Of a stretch of 47,748 nt of DNA, positions 37,238 to 45,748 are shown in pieces. The notes beneath the pieces are model-generated. The model was not told the origin of the DNA, made no database searches, and saw only the letters and a program-made list of their open reading frames with translations. Each line of letters opens with the position of its first letter. The stretch's first letter is position 1. The DNA comes from an uncultured Bacteroidales bacterium (GTDB lineage: Bacteria > Bacteroidota > Bacteroidia > Bacteroidales > UBA932), in NCBI GenBank assembly GCA_905235445.1, contig CAJOLJ010000024.1, positions 1-47,748 of the forward strand, in the 5' to 3' direction. The position numbers and the translations under genes were made by a program.

Positions 37238-38698
37238 ATGAAAAACAACAGATACACTCTTCTGCTTGGCGCAGCGGCCTTCCTGTTCCTCCTCGTGGGG
37301 ACCTCAGCCCTGGCCCAGGAAGGAAAACCCTGGATACATGACCCTTCCACGATAGTGAAGTGTGACGGGAAGTACTATACATTCGGAACAGGTGGAGGCG
37401 GACTCATTTCCCCCGACGGCTGGAATTGGGAGAGCGGGGCAGTGCGCCCCGGGGGCGGGGCGGCCCCCGATGCCATGAAGATAGGTGACCGTCACCTGGT
37501 GGTGTACGGTTCCACCGGAGGAGGACTCGGAGGAGGACACCGCGGTATCATCAATACCATGTGGACCAAGTCCCTTGACCCCAACAGTCCCGATTTCGGG
37601 TTCAGCGACCCTGTGGTGGTGGCGGAAAGCAAGTTCGACGAGGACTGCGATGCCATCGACCCCTCTCTCCTTCTTGATCCCAACACCGGAAGGCTCTGGT
37701 GCTCGTACGGAACGTACTTCGGGTTCATAAGGATAGTGGAACTCGATCCCAAGACCGGGGCCCGCGTAGAGGGCAACGAGGCCAAGGATATCGCAATCGA
37801 CTGCGAGGCTTCTTCCCTTATCTACCGCAACGGCTGGTACTATCTTCTCGGAACCCACGGAACATGCTGCGACGGTGTGAACTCCACCTACAATATCATT
37901 GTCGGACGTTCCCGCAATCCTCAGGGACCGTATGTGGACAACCTCGGCCGCGACATGATAAAGGGCGGCGGAAGGATGGTCATTGCCAGCACTTCGCGCC
38001 TGAGCGGTGCCGGTCACTTCGGAAGGTACATCGAGACCGAGGGCGTGGAGAAGATGTCCTGCCACTTCGAGGCGGACTTCGACCGCAGCGGCCGCTCTGT
38101 CCTCGCCATCCGTCCTCTCCTTTGGAAGAACGACTGGCCCTATGCCGGGGAACTCTTCAAGGAGGGTGTCTATGAAATAGAGTCCGAGAGAAGGGGTTAC
38201 GGGCTTGAACTTGCCGTGGACTTCACCAGGATCGAAAGACCCCGCCGGGGTGGCTGGTGGGCCAATCCCGACGAGCCCATCGAGGTCCTTCCTCTCCAGA
38301 CCCTTGACGAGGTCAAGGATAAATGGCCTGCAGGTGAGGTGGAAATCCGTATAGGCGACTATCTCGGAAGGCCTCACCAGAGGTGGAGCATCAAGGCTGT
38401 TCCCGAGGCCGGTGGATATCTCGGAGGCCAGTACTACAAGATCCAGATAGAGGGAACCGAGAGGACTCTTGCCGCTACGGCGGACAGGGAGGTCATCGCT
38501 CTCCCCACTTACACTGGCGAGGCTTGCCAGCTATGGAGGATCGAGCAGATTGTAGACGGGACCTACAGGATCATGCCCAAGGAGGTTCCCGGCTGCAGCG
38601 AGGAACTTGTCCTGGTGAGCGTTGCCGACTCCACTCCCTCCCTCGGGAAGTTCGATCCCGACAGTGACAACTGCAAGTGGAACTTCCGAAACCACTGA
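37238..38698 (+). CDS. GH43-family glycosidase with C-terminal ricin-like domain
   Basis: 486 residues. The signal peptide ends GTSALAQ. The GH43 triad is visible: Asp35 in PWIHDPSTIV, Asp141 in DAIDPSLLL and Glu190 in DCEASSLIY; THGTCCDGVNSTYNIIVGRS is the segment typical of arabinanase-like GH43 enzymes. The C-terminal part (about 385-486) has beta-trefoil character (YYKIQIEGTERTLAATADREV, EACQLWRIEQIVDGTYRIMP, NCKWNFRNH), like ricin-type carbohydrate-binding domains. Family knowledge: arabinofuranosidase or endo-arabinanase activities are most common; the exact specificity cannot be read. It is the last gene of the tightly spaced enzyme cluster and is followed by GC-rich hairpins at 38701-38785. 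Confidence 0.85.
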   Translation: MKNNRYTLLLGAAAFLFLLVGTSALAQEGKPWIHDPSTIVKCDGKYYTFGTGGGGLISPDGWNWESGAVRPGGGAAPDAMKIGDRHLVVYGSTGGGLGGGHRGIINTMWTKSLDPNSPDFGFSDPVVVAESKFDEDCDAIDPSLLLDPNTGRLWCSYGTYFGFIRIVELDPKTGARVEGNEAKDIAIDCEASSLIYRNGWYYLLGTHGTCCDGVNSTYNIIVGRSRNPQGPYVDNLGRDMIKGGGRMVIASTSRLSGAGHFGRYIETEGVEKMSCHFEADFDRSGRSVLAIRPLLWKNDWPYAGELFKEGVYEIESERRGYGLELAVDFTRIERPRRGGWWANPDEPIEVLPLQTLDEVKDKWPAGEVEIRIGDYLGRPHQRWSIKAVPEAGGYLGGQYYKIQIEGTERTLAATADREVIALPTYTGEACQLWRIEQIVDGTYRIMPKEVPGCSEELVLVSVADSTPSLGKFDPDSDNCKWNFRNH

Positions 38699-38754
38699 CT
38701 TTCCCCTCCCAGTTGGGGGAACACGGTGCCAACACACACACGTAGCTTAAGTCT

Positions 38755-38785
38755 CCGTTTGGGGAGGGAAATCCTCCCCTGGCGG
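38755..38785 (+). terminator. GC-rich hairpin after the enzyme cluster
   Basis: GGGGAGG-GAAAT-CCTCCCC forms a 7-bp perfect stem, extended through two G-U pairs to CCG/CGG at the base. No U-run follows directly, so it may act as an mRNA 3'-end stabiliser or a weak terminator. A smaller hairpin, TTCCCC...GGGGAA (38701-38721), lies just upstream, right after the GH43 stop. Confidence 0.45.
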
Positions 38786-38933
38786 ATTCTTTCATTACGG
38801 AGTGAACGTTTTTTGGGGATAATAGGGCAACTTCCCATGCAAGAATGAGCCTCAATCCTCATTCCATAAAAAAGGTCTCATTTCATTCCATGGCCCCTTT
38901 CATACTTAACATTTTTTATCTAAATGTCTTTTT

Positions 38934-40318
38934 ATGAAAAACTTCTGGTTACCAGTTGTGGCTATCTTCTCTTTGGCTGCCTGTCAAAAAGAAATTGTAC
39001 CGGACTTTATTGCGCACCGGGATAGTGAGATGCCCGATGCGAAAGAGGAAGAACAGATTATTTCACGGATGTGGATTATTCTGAATGGACTCAGATCGGA
39101 AGTCTCGAAGAAAGGTTTTCCGCAATCGACGTAAAAAGTGATACTGCAGCAAGCATGACGACGGATGCAATTGTGCAAAGCATTCTTCACTACCCGTTGA
39201 ATTACCTCATCTTCGCATATGACGATCCACTGGAAGCTGTCAATTTGGTTTTAAAATACAGCTCCATTCATAGGGAACTTTTACGTAGGGATGATGCAGC
39301 CGAGGTATTGCTGTATTATTTCATGAAAACTGAAATCGCTACTGCCAAGACAAATACAACTGAGGATAATTCCGTCTTGGGGGTAACCTATTCGGATGAG
39401 ATGTTTCTGGATTATCTCATAGCATAGGAACGGATCAGTGGCTTCAAAAATCCAGTACTCAAAGAAAAACTGATAGGTGTAGTCAATAAAAAGTATAGGG
39501 AACGAAGTAAGGATACAAATAAGTTCAGCCAATACTCTATGATACCCTTGGATGCGATTAGGCACGGAATGTCATCGGTGTACGCACCCAAAAGTCCTAC
39601 TTTCATTTACACCTATTTCGGGCAGGCCCTTGGTGTGGAAATCTTTGGTGAACTTTCCTCATGGGAAATAGCATACCTCGATTATTTATTTTCTTCCGAG
39701 TATCCGTATGCGCAAATGAATCGCTCTTCTTCTGCCAGGTACAATTGCCATAGTTATGCATGGTTCGACCAATCGACAAGCAATCACTATTGGCTAAATA
39801 GTTTGGCTTCAAACGGCTCGATGCACTTGCAGTGTTATTGGACGCATGACTATTATTATTCGACGACTGAAGAAAGTGCTGAGAAAGTTTTTTATTCAAA
39901 TGTCGATCACTCCGCTATAGCCTTATCTACAGCCCAGTATACCTCAAAATGGGGAACGGGGCCCTTAATGACACATTCACCTACATATTGCCCTTACATT
40001 TCGTCAAATAGGCAGTACTATCGGCATAGGACACATTTGCCGTATGACATAACTTCATCAATAGTCGGTGATTTGTATATATTCCCCAATACCGTTCACA
40101 ATTATAGCTTGCCACGTAATTATTCCGACTTGAGCATTTCCTGGTCAACGGAGCCTCTCCCCGGGATTCAAGGCACGAGTCAAGTGACTGCTAACAGTGA
40201 CGGAAGTTGTTCCTTCTCGGCAACTGCCCCGGGAGCTTATTATCTTTATCTAAAAGGCTATCGTAACGGTCAACAAGTCATAGCAGCGTATTTAATCATT
40301 ATTGTATATGGAGTATAG
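38934..40318 (+). pseudogene. decayed lipoprotein gene with CHSYAW-type putative peptidase domain
   Basis: One gene split by two lesions. Frame 1 starts MKNFWLPVVAIFSLAAC (lipoprotein signal) and runs into EEEQII. The sense continues in another frame as DYFTDVDYSEWTQIGSLEERF, so a one-base shift lies near 39048-39056. This frame reads to an in-frame TAG at 39425-39427 and, past it, stays open (ERISGFKNPVLKEKL...) into the ATG at 39539 and on to 40318. The N-terminal half resembles Bacteroidota lipoproteins with a YSEW-x8-ERF motif. The C-terminal half has YNCHSYAWF and DHSAIAL, a Cys/His spacing reminiscent of NlpC/CHAP-like cysteine peptidases (inference). The gene is AT-rich compared with the flanking PUL genes and its end overlaps the next gene by 11 bp. 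Confidence 0.75.
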
Positions 40319-41393
40319 GATAATTGCAACTGGTTTTCTTGCCCTGTTCCTTAGCGGATGCGTCAAGGTTACTACCCTTGATGCCGAGTTGGAAAACAAG
40401 GTAGTGGTGGAATTCATCCTGACGACGGGCAGTGTCCAGGATTTGTATCTGTCCTTGACGAAGGGGCCGGGAGAAAAAGAGCCATCACCCCTGGAGGATG
40501 CCGAAATAAAGCTTATTGATGTTTCCCTTGGTGTTGAAAAGGACCGTTTCGTCAAGGTGGGCGACAATCATTGGACACTGGATTATTCGGGGATGCCCGG
40601 ACATAAGTATCGCCTGGAAGTCAGTGTGGAGGGGCATGAACCCGTCTGGGCGGAACAGGAAATGCCTTCTGCGAGGGTTCCGGAAAAGGCACAGCCGGGG
40701 CATACAAAAAGCCAGAAGTTCCATTTTTACGGTTCCTTTTATAATATTCTTGACATGCCGGAACATATGATTCTCCGCATTGCGAAACAGGAAGAGGAAA
40801 CGGGAGAGTTCCATTTTGCCGAAGAACTCTGTACGGACTACCCCGGGGTGGAAGACGTGAATCTGACCGGACGGTTATATGACGGTAACCCAAGATGGCG
40901 GACAATTGGCTCTGACACGGAGACAGGATTGCCGGTTACGGATTACAGCTATTATGTCAGGGAGACAGAAGGAAGGGACGGTGTCTGGACATATATGTTC
41001 CCTGATTTGATCGGGAAAGATTTGCATAGGGATTTCCTGCTGATAAGCCGGGTCGAAGAAAACCATCCTGCTCTTGGTGACCTCCACGATTTTTTGGGGG
41101 GGAAAGCTTTCAGCGTAAGCGGCCCTTTTGACATGGGGGAGAAGAATCCTGCTTACAGAGGATACCTGATTTGCTCTTCATTATCTGCGGACTATTACGC
41201 CTTCCTTAAAGATGCCTACCAAATGAAGAAGATTCGTGAGGGAGGGGACCTTTCGTCCATTTATTTGAGGGATAATATCTATTCCAACATAAACGGAGGT
41301 CTTGGGATATTCGGGGCAATGACAACGGGAAGTAACGAATTCAATGCCAACAGTGAGGATTTGGCACCCTTGCCATTTGTTTTTGAATGGTGA
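40308..41393 (+). CDS. DUF4249-type lipoprotein
   Basis: 361 residues from ATG 40308 (MEYRIIATGFLALFLSGC, lipobox LSGC); a TTG two codons upstream is unlikely. The domain begins VKVTTLDAELENKVVVEFILTTGSVQDLYLSLT and includes AEIKLIDVSLGVEK and HKYRLEVSVEGHEPVWAEQEMP, the beta-sandwich start typical of DUF4249 proteins. Family knowledge: DUF4249 lipoproteins are usually encoded beside a TonB-dependent receptor and are thought to be surface partners; their ligand is unknown. The receptor gene follows after 7 bp. Base composition lies between the decayed gene before it and the PUL genes, so the pair could have entered together with that AT-rich segment. Confidence 0.85.
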   Translation: MEYRIIATGFLALFLSGCVKVTTLDAELENKVVVEFILTTGSVQDLYLSLTKGPGEKEPSPLEDAEIKLIDVSLGVEKDRFVKVGDNHWTLDYSGMPGHKYRLEVSVEGHEPVWAEQEMPSARVPEKAQPGHTKSQKFHFYGSFYNILDMPEHMILRIAKQEEETGEFHFAEELCTDYPGVEDVNLTGRLYDGNPRWRTIGSDTETGLPVTDYSYYVRETEGRDGVWTYMFPDLIGKDLHRDFLLISRVEENHPALGDLHDFLGGKAFSVSGPFDMGEKNPAYRGYLICSSLSADYYAFLKDAYQMKKIREGGDLSSIYLRDNIYSNINGGLGIFGAMTTGSNEFNANSEDLAPLPFVFEW

Positions 41394-41400
41394 GGGCCTT

Positions 41401-43422
41401 ATGATGCAGAGAACTATGAGAAAAACCAGAGTAAGTCTTTTGGTCCTGCTCCCGCTGTTCCTCCCACTTTTCGCCCGTGCCCAGGAAACAGTAAGGACCG
41501 ACACTCTCCGTTCTGCCATAAAGACGGAGGTAAGGAGCGAAGTGCGTTCAATAAACAAGATGGAAGGGGGTGGCGGCATTATTCGTGGCGTACTCTCCCC
41601 GATGGGGGAGGGAGACCCGATTCGATGGTCGCAGACTCTTCCCGGCATATCTACTGGCGCAGACGGCTCTTCCGCCATGTACGTTCACGGCGGGAATATG
41701 GGTAACAATCTCTTTTCCCTGGATGGGGTCCCCGTCTATGGCTATTCCCATATACTGGGATTGACGACCGCTGTCCCATCCTCCATCATTGAAAGTGCAT
41801 CCATGACCAAGGGTGGATTCGAAGGTCGCTACGGCAACTTCACAGCCGCCCATCTGAACATCATTACACGCGACTCCTTTTCCGAAAGGTTCCACGGGGA
41901 GGGCACTTTGAATAACTTCCTTGTCGGGGCATGTGCCCAGGGCTCCCTCGGCAGGGGCATGTCATTTATCGCATCGGCCCGCATATCTCCCATAGGGCTG
42001 GAGTACAAGGCACTCAGGAACCTGCTTCCCGAGCGTCTGGCAGCCTTGCAGGACATAAGTTCGGGTGTGGGGGACATATACGGAAAGTTCAACTGGACTA
42101 TAGACTCTCGCAGTTCCCTGTCCGCCTCCGCTCTCCTGACTTTGGATCGGTATGGTTTCACTACAGGTGAAGGAAGCAGGGATGGCCTCGGCTGGGACAA
42201 TCAGATAGCCATCATCAACTACCGGCGGATATTTGAGCGGACAGAAATGGAAGCGCAGGCTTACGTCAACAGGTACGGCACCTTCCAGAGTCAGGAGAAA
42301 AACTACCATGGTTCGTCCAATGTCCTGTCCCTGTGCTCCAGCATGCTTGAGGGGGCCCTGAGCGTGGATTTCTCTTACAGGAATCCTTTCCGGTGGGAGT
42401 TGGAGTACGGAGCGAGGGCCCGCTATGCCCTGTTCGTTATGGGACCTCCATCCTCGCATTCCGGGAAAGGGACCATGCTTGTGTCCCCCTATGCCCAGGT
42501 CGTCAGGGATATCCCCGGGAGGCTGAGAATGCAAGCCGTCCTCAGAGGCAACGGCTACCTGAATTTCTCCGATGGCGTAGTGAGAGTGAGGCCGGATGTC
42601 AGCCTCTCTTTTAAGTGGAACATTTCAAAACCGCTTGCGCTGGAAGGATCCTTCGACTACATCCATCAGTATTACCACACACTGGAAGGATTGCCCCTGG
42701 GGTGGTCAACCGATGTCATCGTCCCCTCAGGGAGGACCGCCCCGCCCGAGTACGCCCTTGGGGGCAATCTCGGATTCAGCCTGGCCATGGGACGGCACAC
42801 CGTAACGCTTGGGGGATATGGCAAGCGAATGGTCAATCTCGTTTACTACAAGTACGCACAGTCCCTCTTCACGGATGCCTTTGCCGGATGGGAGTGGAGC
42901 GTTGAAACGGGACAGGGCAACTCCTACGGCGGGGAATTCCTCTACGAGTATGTCGGGAAGAACCTGTATTTACGGGCATCCTATACCCTGTCCAAGACAG
43001 ACAGGGAAGGCTTTGCAACCATTAACGGGGGCGGGAAGTTCAATGCCCGCTTCGACCGTAGGCACGTCCTGAACTTCCAGGGACAGTACGGGGGCCTGAG
43101 CTTGGCCCTGACTGTGCAGAGCGGCCACTGGGAGAATGCGGCTCCACTCACTTACCAAATCCATTTGCCCGCCCTGGAAACCGAGACCTGGTTCTATGAG
43201 GGAATCAACAATTACCACATGCCTACTGTATTCCGGGTGGATTTGGGATATGGACGCACATTCCATACGGGACGCTTCATGCATACCGTAAGTGTTGGAG
43301 TGTGCAACGTAACAAATCATTTCAACCCCTTCATGCTTTACTATGATGTGACCTCGGATGATTGGAAGATGCTCGCTCTTCTTCCAATTTTGCCTAACTT
43401 TAGCTGGAAAGTTGCCTTCTGA
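41401..43422 (+). CDS. TonB-dependent receptor paired with DUF4249 lipoprotein
   Basis: 673 residues from ATG 41401 (an alternative ATG at 41416 begins MRKTRVSLLVLL). The signal peptide ends LFARAQ. The plug has IRWSQTLPGISTGADGSSAMYVHGGNMGNNLFSLDGVPVYGYSHILG and FEGRYGNFTAAHLNIITR; the barrel runs to the C-terminus and ends NFSWKVAF with a terminal Phe. At about 670 residues it is much shorter than SusC and has no N-terminal carboxypeptidase-like domain. Family knowledge: these shorter receptors with DUF4249 partners import unknown ligands, and some act in signalling or protein uptake. It lies inside the PUL but belongs to a different receptor class from the susCD pair. Confidence 0.88.
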   Translation: MMQRTMRKTRVSLLVLLPLFLPLFARAQETVRTDTLRSAIKTEVRSEVRSINKMEGGGGIIRGVLSPMGEGDPIRWSQTLPGISTGADGSSAMYVHGGNMGNNLFSLDGVPVYGYSHILGLTTAVPSSIIESASMTKGGFEGRYGNFTAAHLNIITRDSFSERFHGEGTLNNFLVGACAQGSLGRGMSFIASARISPIGLEYKALRNLLPERLAALQDISSGVGDIYGKFNWTIDSRSSLSASALLTLDRYGFTTGEGSRDGLGWDNQIAIINYRRIFERTEMEAQAYVNRYGTFQSQEKNYHGSSNVLSLCSSMLEGALSVDFSYRNPFRWELEYGARARYALFVMGPPSSHSGKGTMLVSPYAQVVRDIPGRLRMQAVLRGNGYLNFSDGVVRVRPDVSLSFKWNISKPLALEGSFDYIHQYYHTLEGLPLGWSTDVIVPSGRTAPPEYALGGNLGFSLAMGRHTVTLGGYGKRMVNLVYYKYAQSLFTDAFAGWEWSVETGQGNSYGGEFLYEYVGKNLYLRASYTLSKTDREGFATINGGGKFNARFDRRHVLNFQGQYGGLSLALTVQSGHWENAAPLTYQIHLPALETETWFYEGINNYHMPTVFRVDLGYGRTFHTGRFMHTVSVGVCNVTNHFNPFMLYYDVTSDDWKMLALLPILPNFSWKVAF

Positions 43423-43504
43423 TGCACTCAGGACTGCCTGTAGTAGGCTTCATGAGTTGAAGTGCTGCACTGGTCGAATAATTTCAAGTTACTTTTACAA
43501 AACA

Positions 43505-45541
43505 ATGCTTATGACAAAAATGCAATTGCGTCTGCTAGCCTTGGCAGTGCTCCTTTCCCTCGGAGCGGGGGCGTTTGCCCAGAATCCCTACCTCCCACTC
43601 TGGGAGCATCTTCCCGACGGGGAACCCCGTGTGTTCGAAGATCCCGACAATCCCGGCAGGCAGAGAGCATACATCATTGGCTCCCATGACCTTCGTTTCA
43701 CTTCATACTGCGGCCCTGACATCAGGATGTGGTCCGCCCCGGTGGAGGACCTCACGGCGTGGAGGGACGAGGGCCCTCTTTTCACCTACAAGTTCGGCGA
43801 CAGGTGGGATGTGATGTTCGCCCCGGACCTGGTGGAAGTGCGTCTTCCAGGCGGGAAGAAGGAATACTATCTGTATCCCCACAGCCGCGGCTGGGGCCGG
43901 GAGGCCCTGGTTTGTAAGTCGGACCGCCCCGACGGACCTTTCACCATCCTAAACTTGTCGGAGGACGGCAGCCATGCCCTGGAGGGAAGCATCATGGGAT
44001 TTGACCCTTCAGTCTATGTCGAGCAGATAACCGACCCTTCCGACCCTGACTTCAAGATAGGGTTCAGGGCCTACGGATACTGGGGTTTCCAGCGCTCCAG
44101 TGCGGCTCAGCTGGACCAGGTGACCATGTACAGCGTCCGTGAGGGAACAGAGGTCGTGCCATATTTCATACCGGCGTCATTCACCTACGGAAAGCCTCGT
44201 CCCATACCTGATGCGAAGTACGCCATCTATGAGGGCCAGAAACTCGAGGACTTCAACTTCTTCGAGGCCTCTTCCATAAGGAAAGTTGGAAGCAAGTACG
44301 TGTGGGTGTTCTCCGGACACAGCGGTCCCGATTACGGACTGCCAAGTTCCAACTCCACTCTTCGCTATGCTTATTCCGATTCCCCCATGGGTCCATGGAA
44401 GAGCGGGGGAGTACTGGTGGATAGCCGCGCCCCTGTCCTTTCGGAGGATGGCCACTCCATAGTGGAAGGCTACTGCGCCCACAACACCCACGGAAGCCTG
44501 CAGAAGATAGGCGACCAGTGGTACGTCTTCTATCACCGTCCACCCAGAGGGTACGGCTTTGCCCGTCAGGCGATGGTCTCTCCCGTCACCGTGGTGGATG
44601 ACGGAAAGAAAGTGGCCGATGGAGGAAAGATCGAGATATTCGGCTATGACCCTTATGTTAAAAACAACATCCTCACCGTCAGCACCGATGAAGGCGTAAC
44701 CTACAAGGGTGCCGAAGTCACTTCCGAAGGGTTCAATGTGTTCGGCCTGCCGCCCTACAAGTACTATAGTGCGGGTTATGCCTGCTTCATGACTAACAAG
44801 CCTTCCCAGCAGGATACCTGGGATGTCTGGGGAGCTGACATGGAGATTTCCCCGGTGGTGAGCGGTGATGTCATAGGCTACAAATACTTCTCGTTCGGGG
44901 GCCTGAAGTCTTCCACCAAAGGCCTTCCTCCTTTCAAGGGGACAGGCCTATTCAGGAGGACAGCCCTGGAACTCTTCCTTACCCCTCTCTCGGGGGAGGA
45001 GTTCTCGGTGGAGGTCTGGATGGACAGCCCCTACAAGAATAATGTCCACAAGGGTAAACTGCTGGGAACCGTAACGGTCCCGGAGGGCTCTGCCCCCGGG
45101 GAGGTCCGCAAGTGCACCCTACCCCTCGGTCTCAAGGTGGACCTCAAGGGACGGAAGCATGCGATTTACCTTAGGGCCGTGGGTGCGGAAGGAAAGGAAC
45201 TGTTCTCCCTCCAGGGACTGGGATTCAGCTGCAAGGAACATCCGCTGGATAGACCGGTGGTTCCCGAGGTTGAAATCTCTATGTTCGGAAGGCCTCTTCC
45301 AATTCCCGCCCTGCCCACACGTTCCACGGACTGGAATGGATACCTCTCACAGGATATCTACGAGATGCCGGTAGACTGCGAGGTGAAGTCCCTCCAGGAC
45401 TCGGTAGTCGCCTCATGTTCCGACAAGGACGTACAGATTGAGAAGAAGACTACCGAGAATGGGCTTGACATTCTGTGTACCTACAGAGGAAAGACCAAGA
45501 CTTTCCGCCTGTTCTCCTCTACAGGAGTGGCGCACAAATAG
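43505..45541 (+). CDS. GH43-family glycosidase with C-terminal beta domains
   Basis: 678 residues from ATG 43505 (MLMTKMQLRLLALAVLLSLGAGAFAQ); the frame opens at 43358, inside the receptor gene, so the later start is preferred. The GH43 catalytic acids are probably Asp in HLPDGEPRVF, Asp in SIMGFDPSVY and Glu in NFFEASSIRK; SHDLRF and EGYCAHNTHGSL support the propeller fold. A CBM6-like jelly-roll (about 440-590, ending in LGFSC) and a short C-terminal beta region follow. Family knowledge: this GH43 type occurs in xylan and arabinan loci. It has an 82-bp gap to the receptor gene and no evident own promoter. A weak hairpin (45688-45708) with a T-rich tail follows the gene. Confidence 0.82.
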   Translation: MLMTKMQLRLLALAVLLSLGAGAFAQNPYLPLWEHLPDGEPRVFEDPDNPGRQRAYIIGSHDLRFTSYCGPDIRMWSAPVEDLTAWRDEGPLFTYKFGDRWDVMFAPDLVEVRLPGGKKEYYLYPHSRGWGREALVCKSDRPDGPFTILNLSEDGSHALEGSIMGFDPSVYVEQITDPSDPDFKIGFRAYGYWGFQRSSAAQLDQVTMYSVREGTEVVPYFIPASFTYGKPRPIPDAKYAIYEGQKLEDFNFFEASSIRKVGSKYVWVFSGHSGPDYGLPSSNSTLRYAYSDSPMGPWKSGGVLVDSRAPVLSEDGHSIVEGYCAHNTHGSLQKIGDQWYVFYHRPPRGYGFARQAMVSPVTVVDDGKKVADGGKIEIFGYDPYVKNNILTVSTDEGVTYKGAEVTSEGFNVFGLPPYKYYSAGYACFMTNKPSQQDTWDVWGADMEISPVVSGDVIGYKYFSFGGLKSSTKGLPPFKGTGLFRRTALELFLTPLSGEEFSVEVWMDSPYKNNVHKGKLLGTVTVPEGSAPGEVRKCTLPLGLKVDLKGRKHAIYLRAVGAEGKELFSLQGLGFSCKEHPLDRPVVPEVEISMFGRPLPIPALPTRSTDWNGYLSQDIYEMPVDCEVKSLQDSVVASCSDKDVQIEKKTTENGLDILCTYRGKTKTFRLFSSTGVAHK

Positions 45542-45687
45542 ATACATCACATCCATGTCGTATGGGAAGGAGAACGGTCACAATGTGGCTGTCCTCCTTT
45601 TTTCAATGAGTCTTTTTATGGTGAATGTACAATTTTAAAATCGTCATCATCTTTGCGACTCAAAAACAAATATATATACGCTAATTC

Positions 45688-45717
45688 GCCCCAAAATTAT
45701 AAACGGGCAGTTTATTT
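45688..45717 (+). terminator. weak hairpin after the last GH43 gene
   Basis: GCCC at 45688-45691 pairs with GGGC at 45705-45708 around a 13-nt AT-rich loop, followed by AGTTTATTT. The stem is only 4 bp. It could instead be part of the left end of the adjacent insertion element. Confidence 0.25.
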
Positions 45718-45748
45718 GAGCAATTTTAATTCTCGTTGAACGCAGTGG

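Noticed and set aside
39425..39427. TAG read as an amino acid (recoding).
   Set aside because: The same gene also has a frameshift, the other genes show normal stop use, and no recoding signal is visible; decay is simpler.
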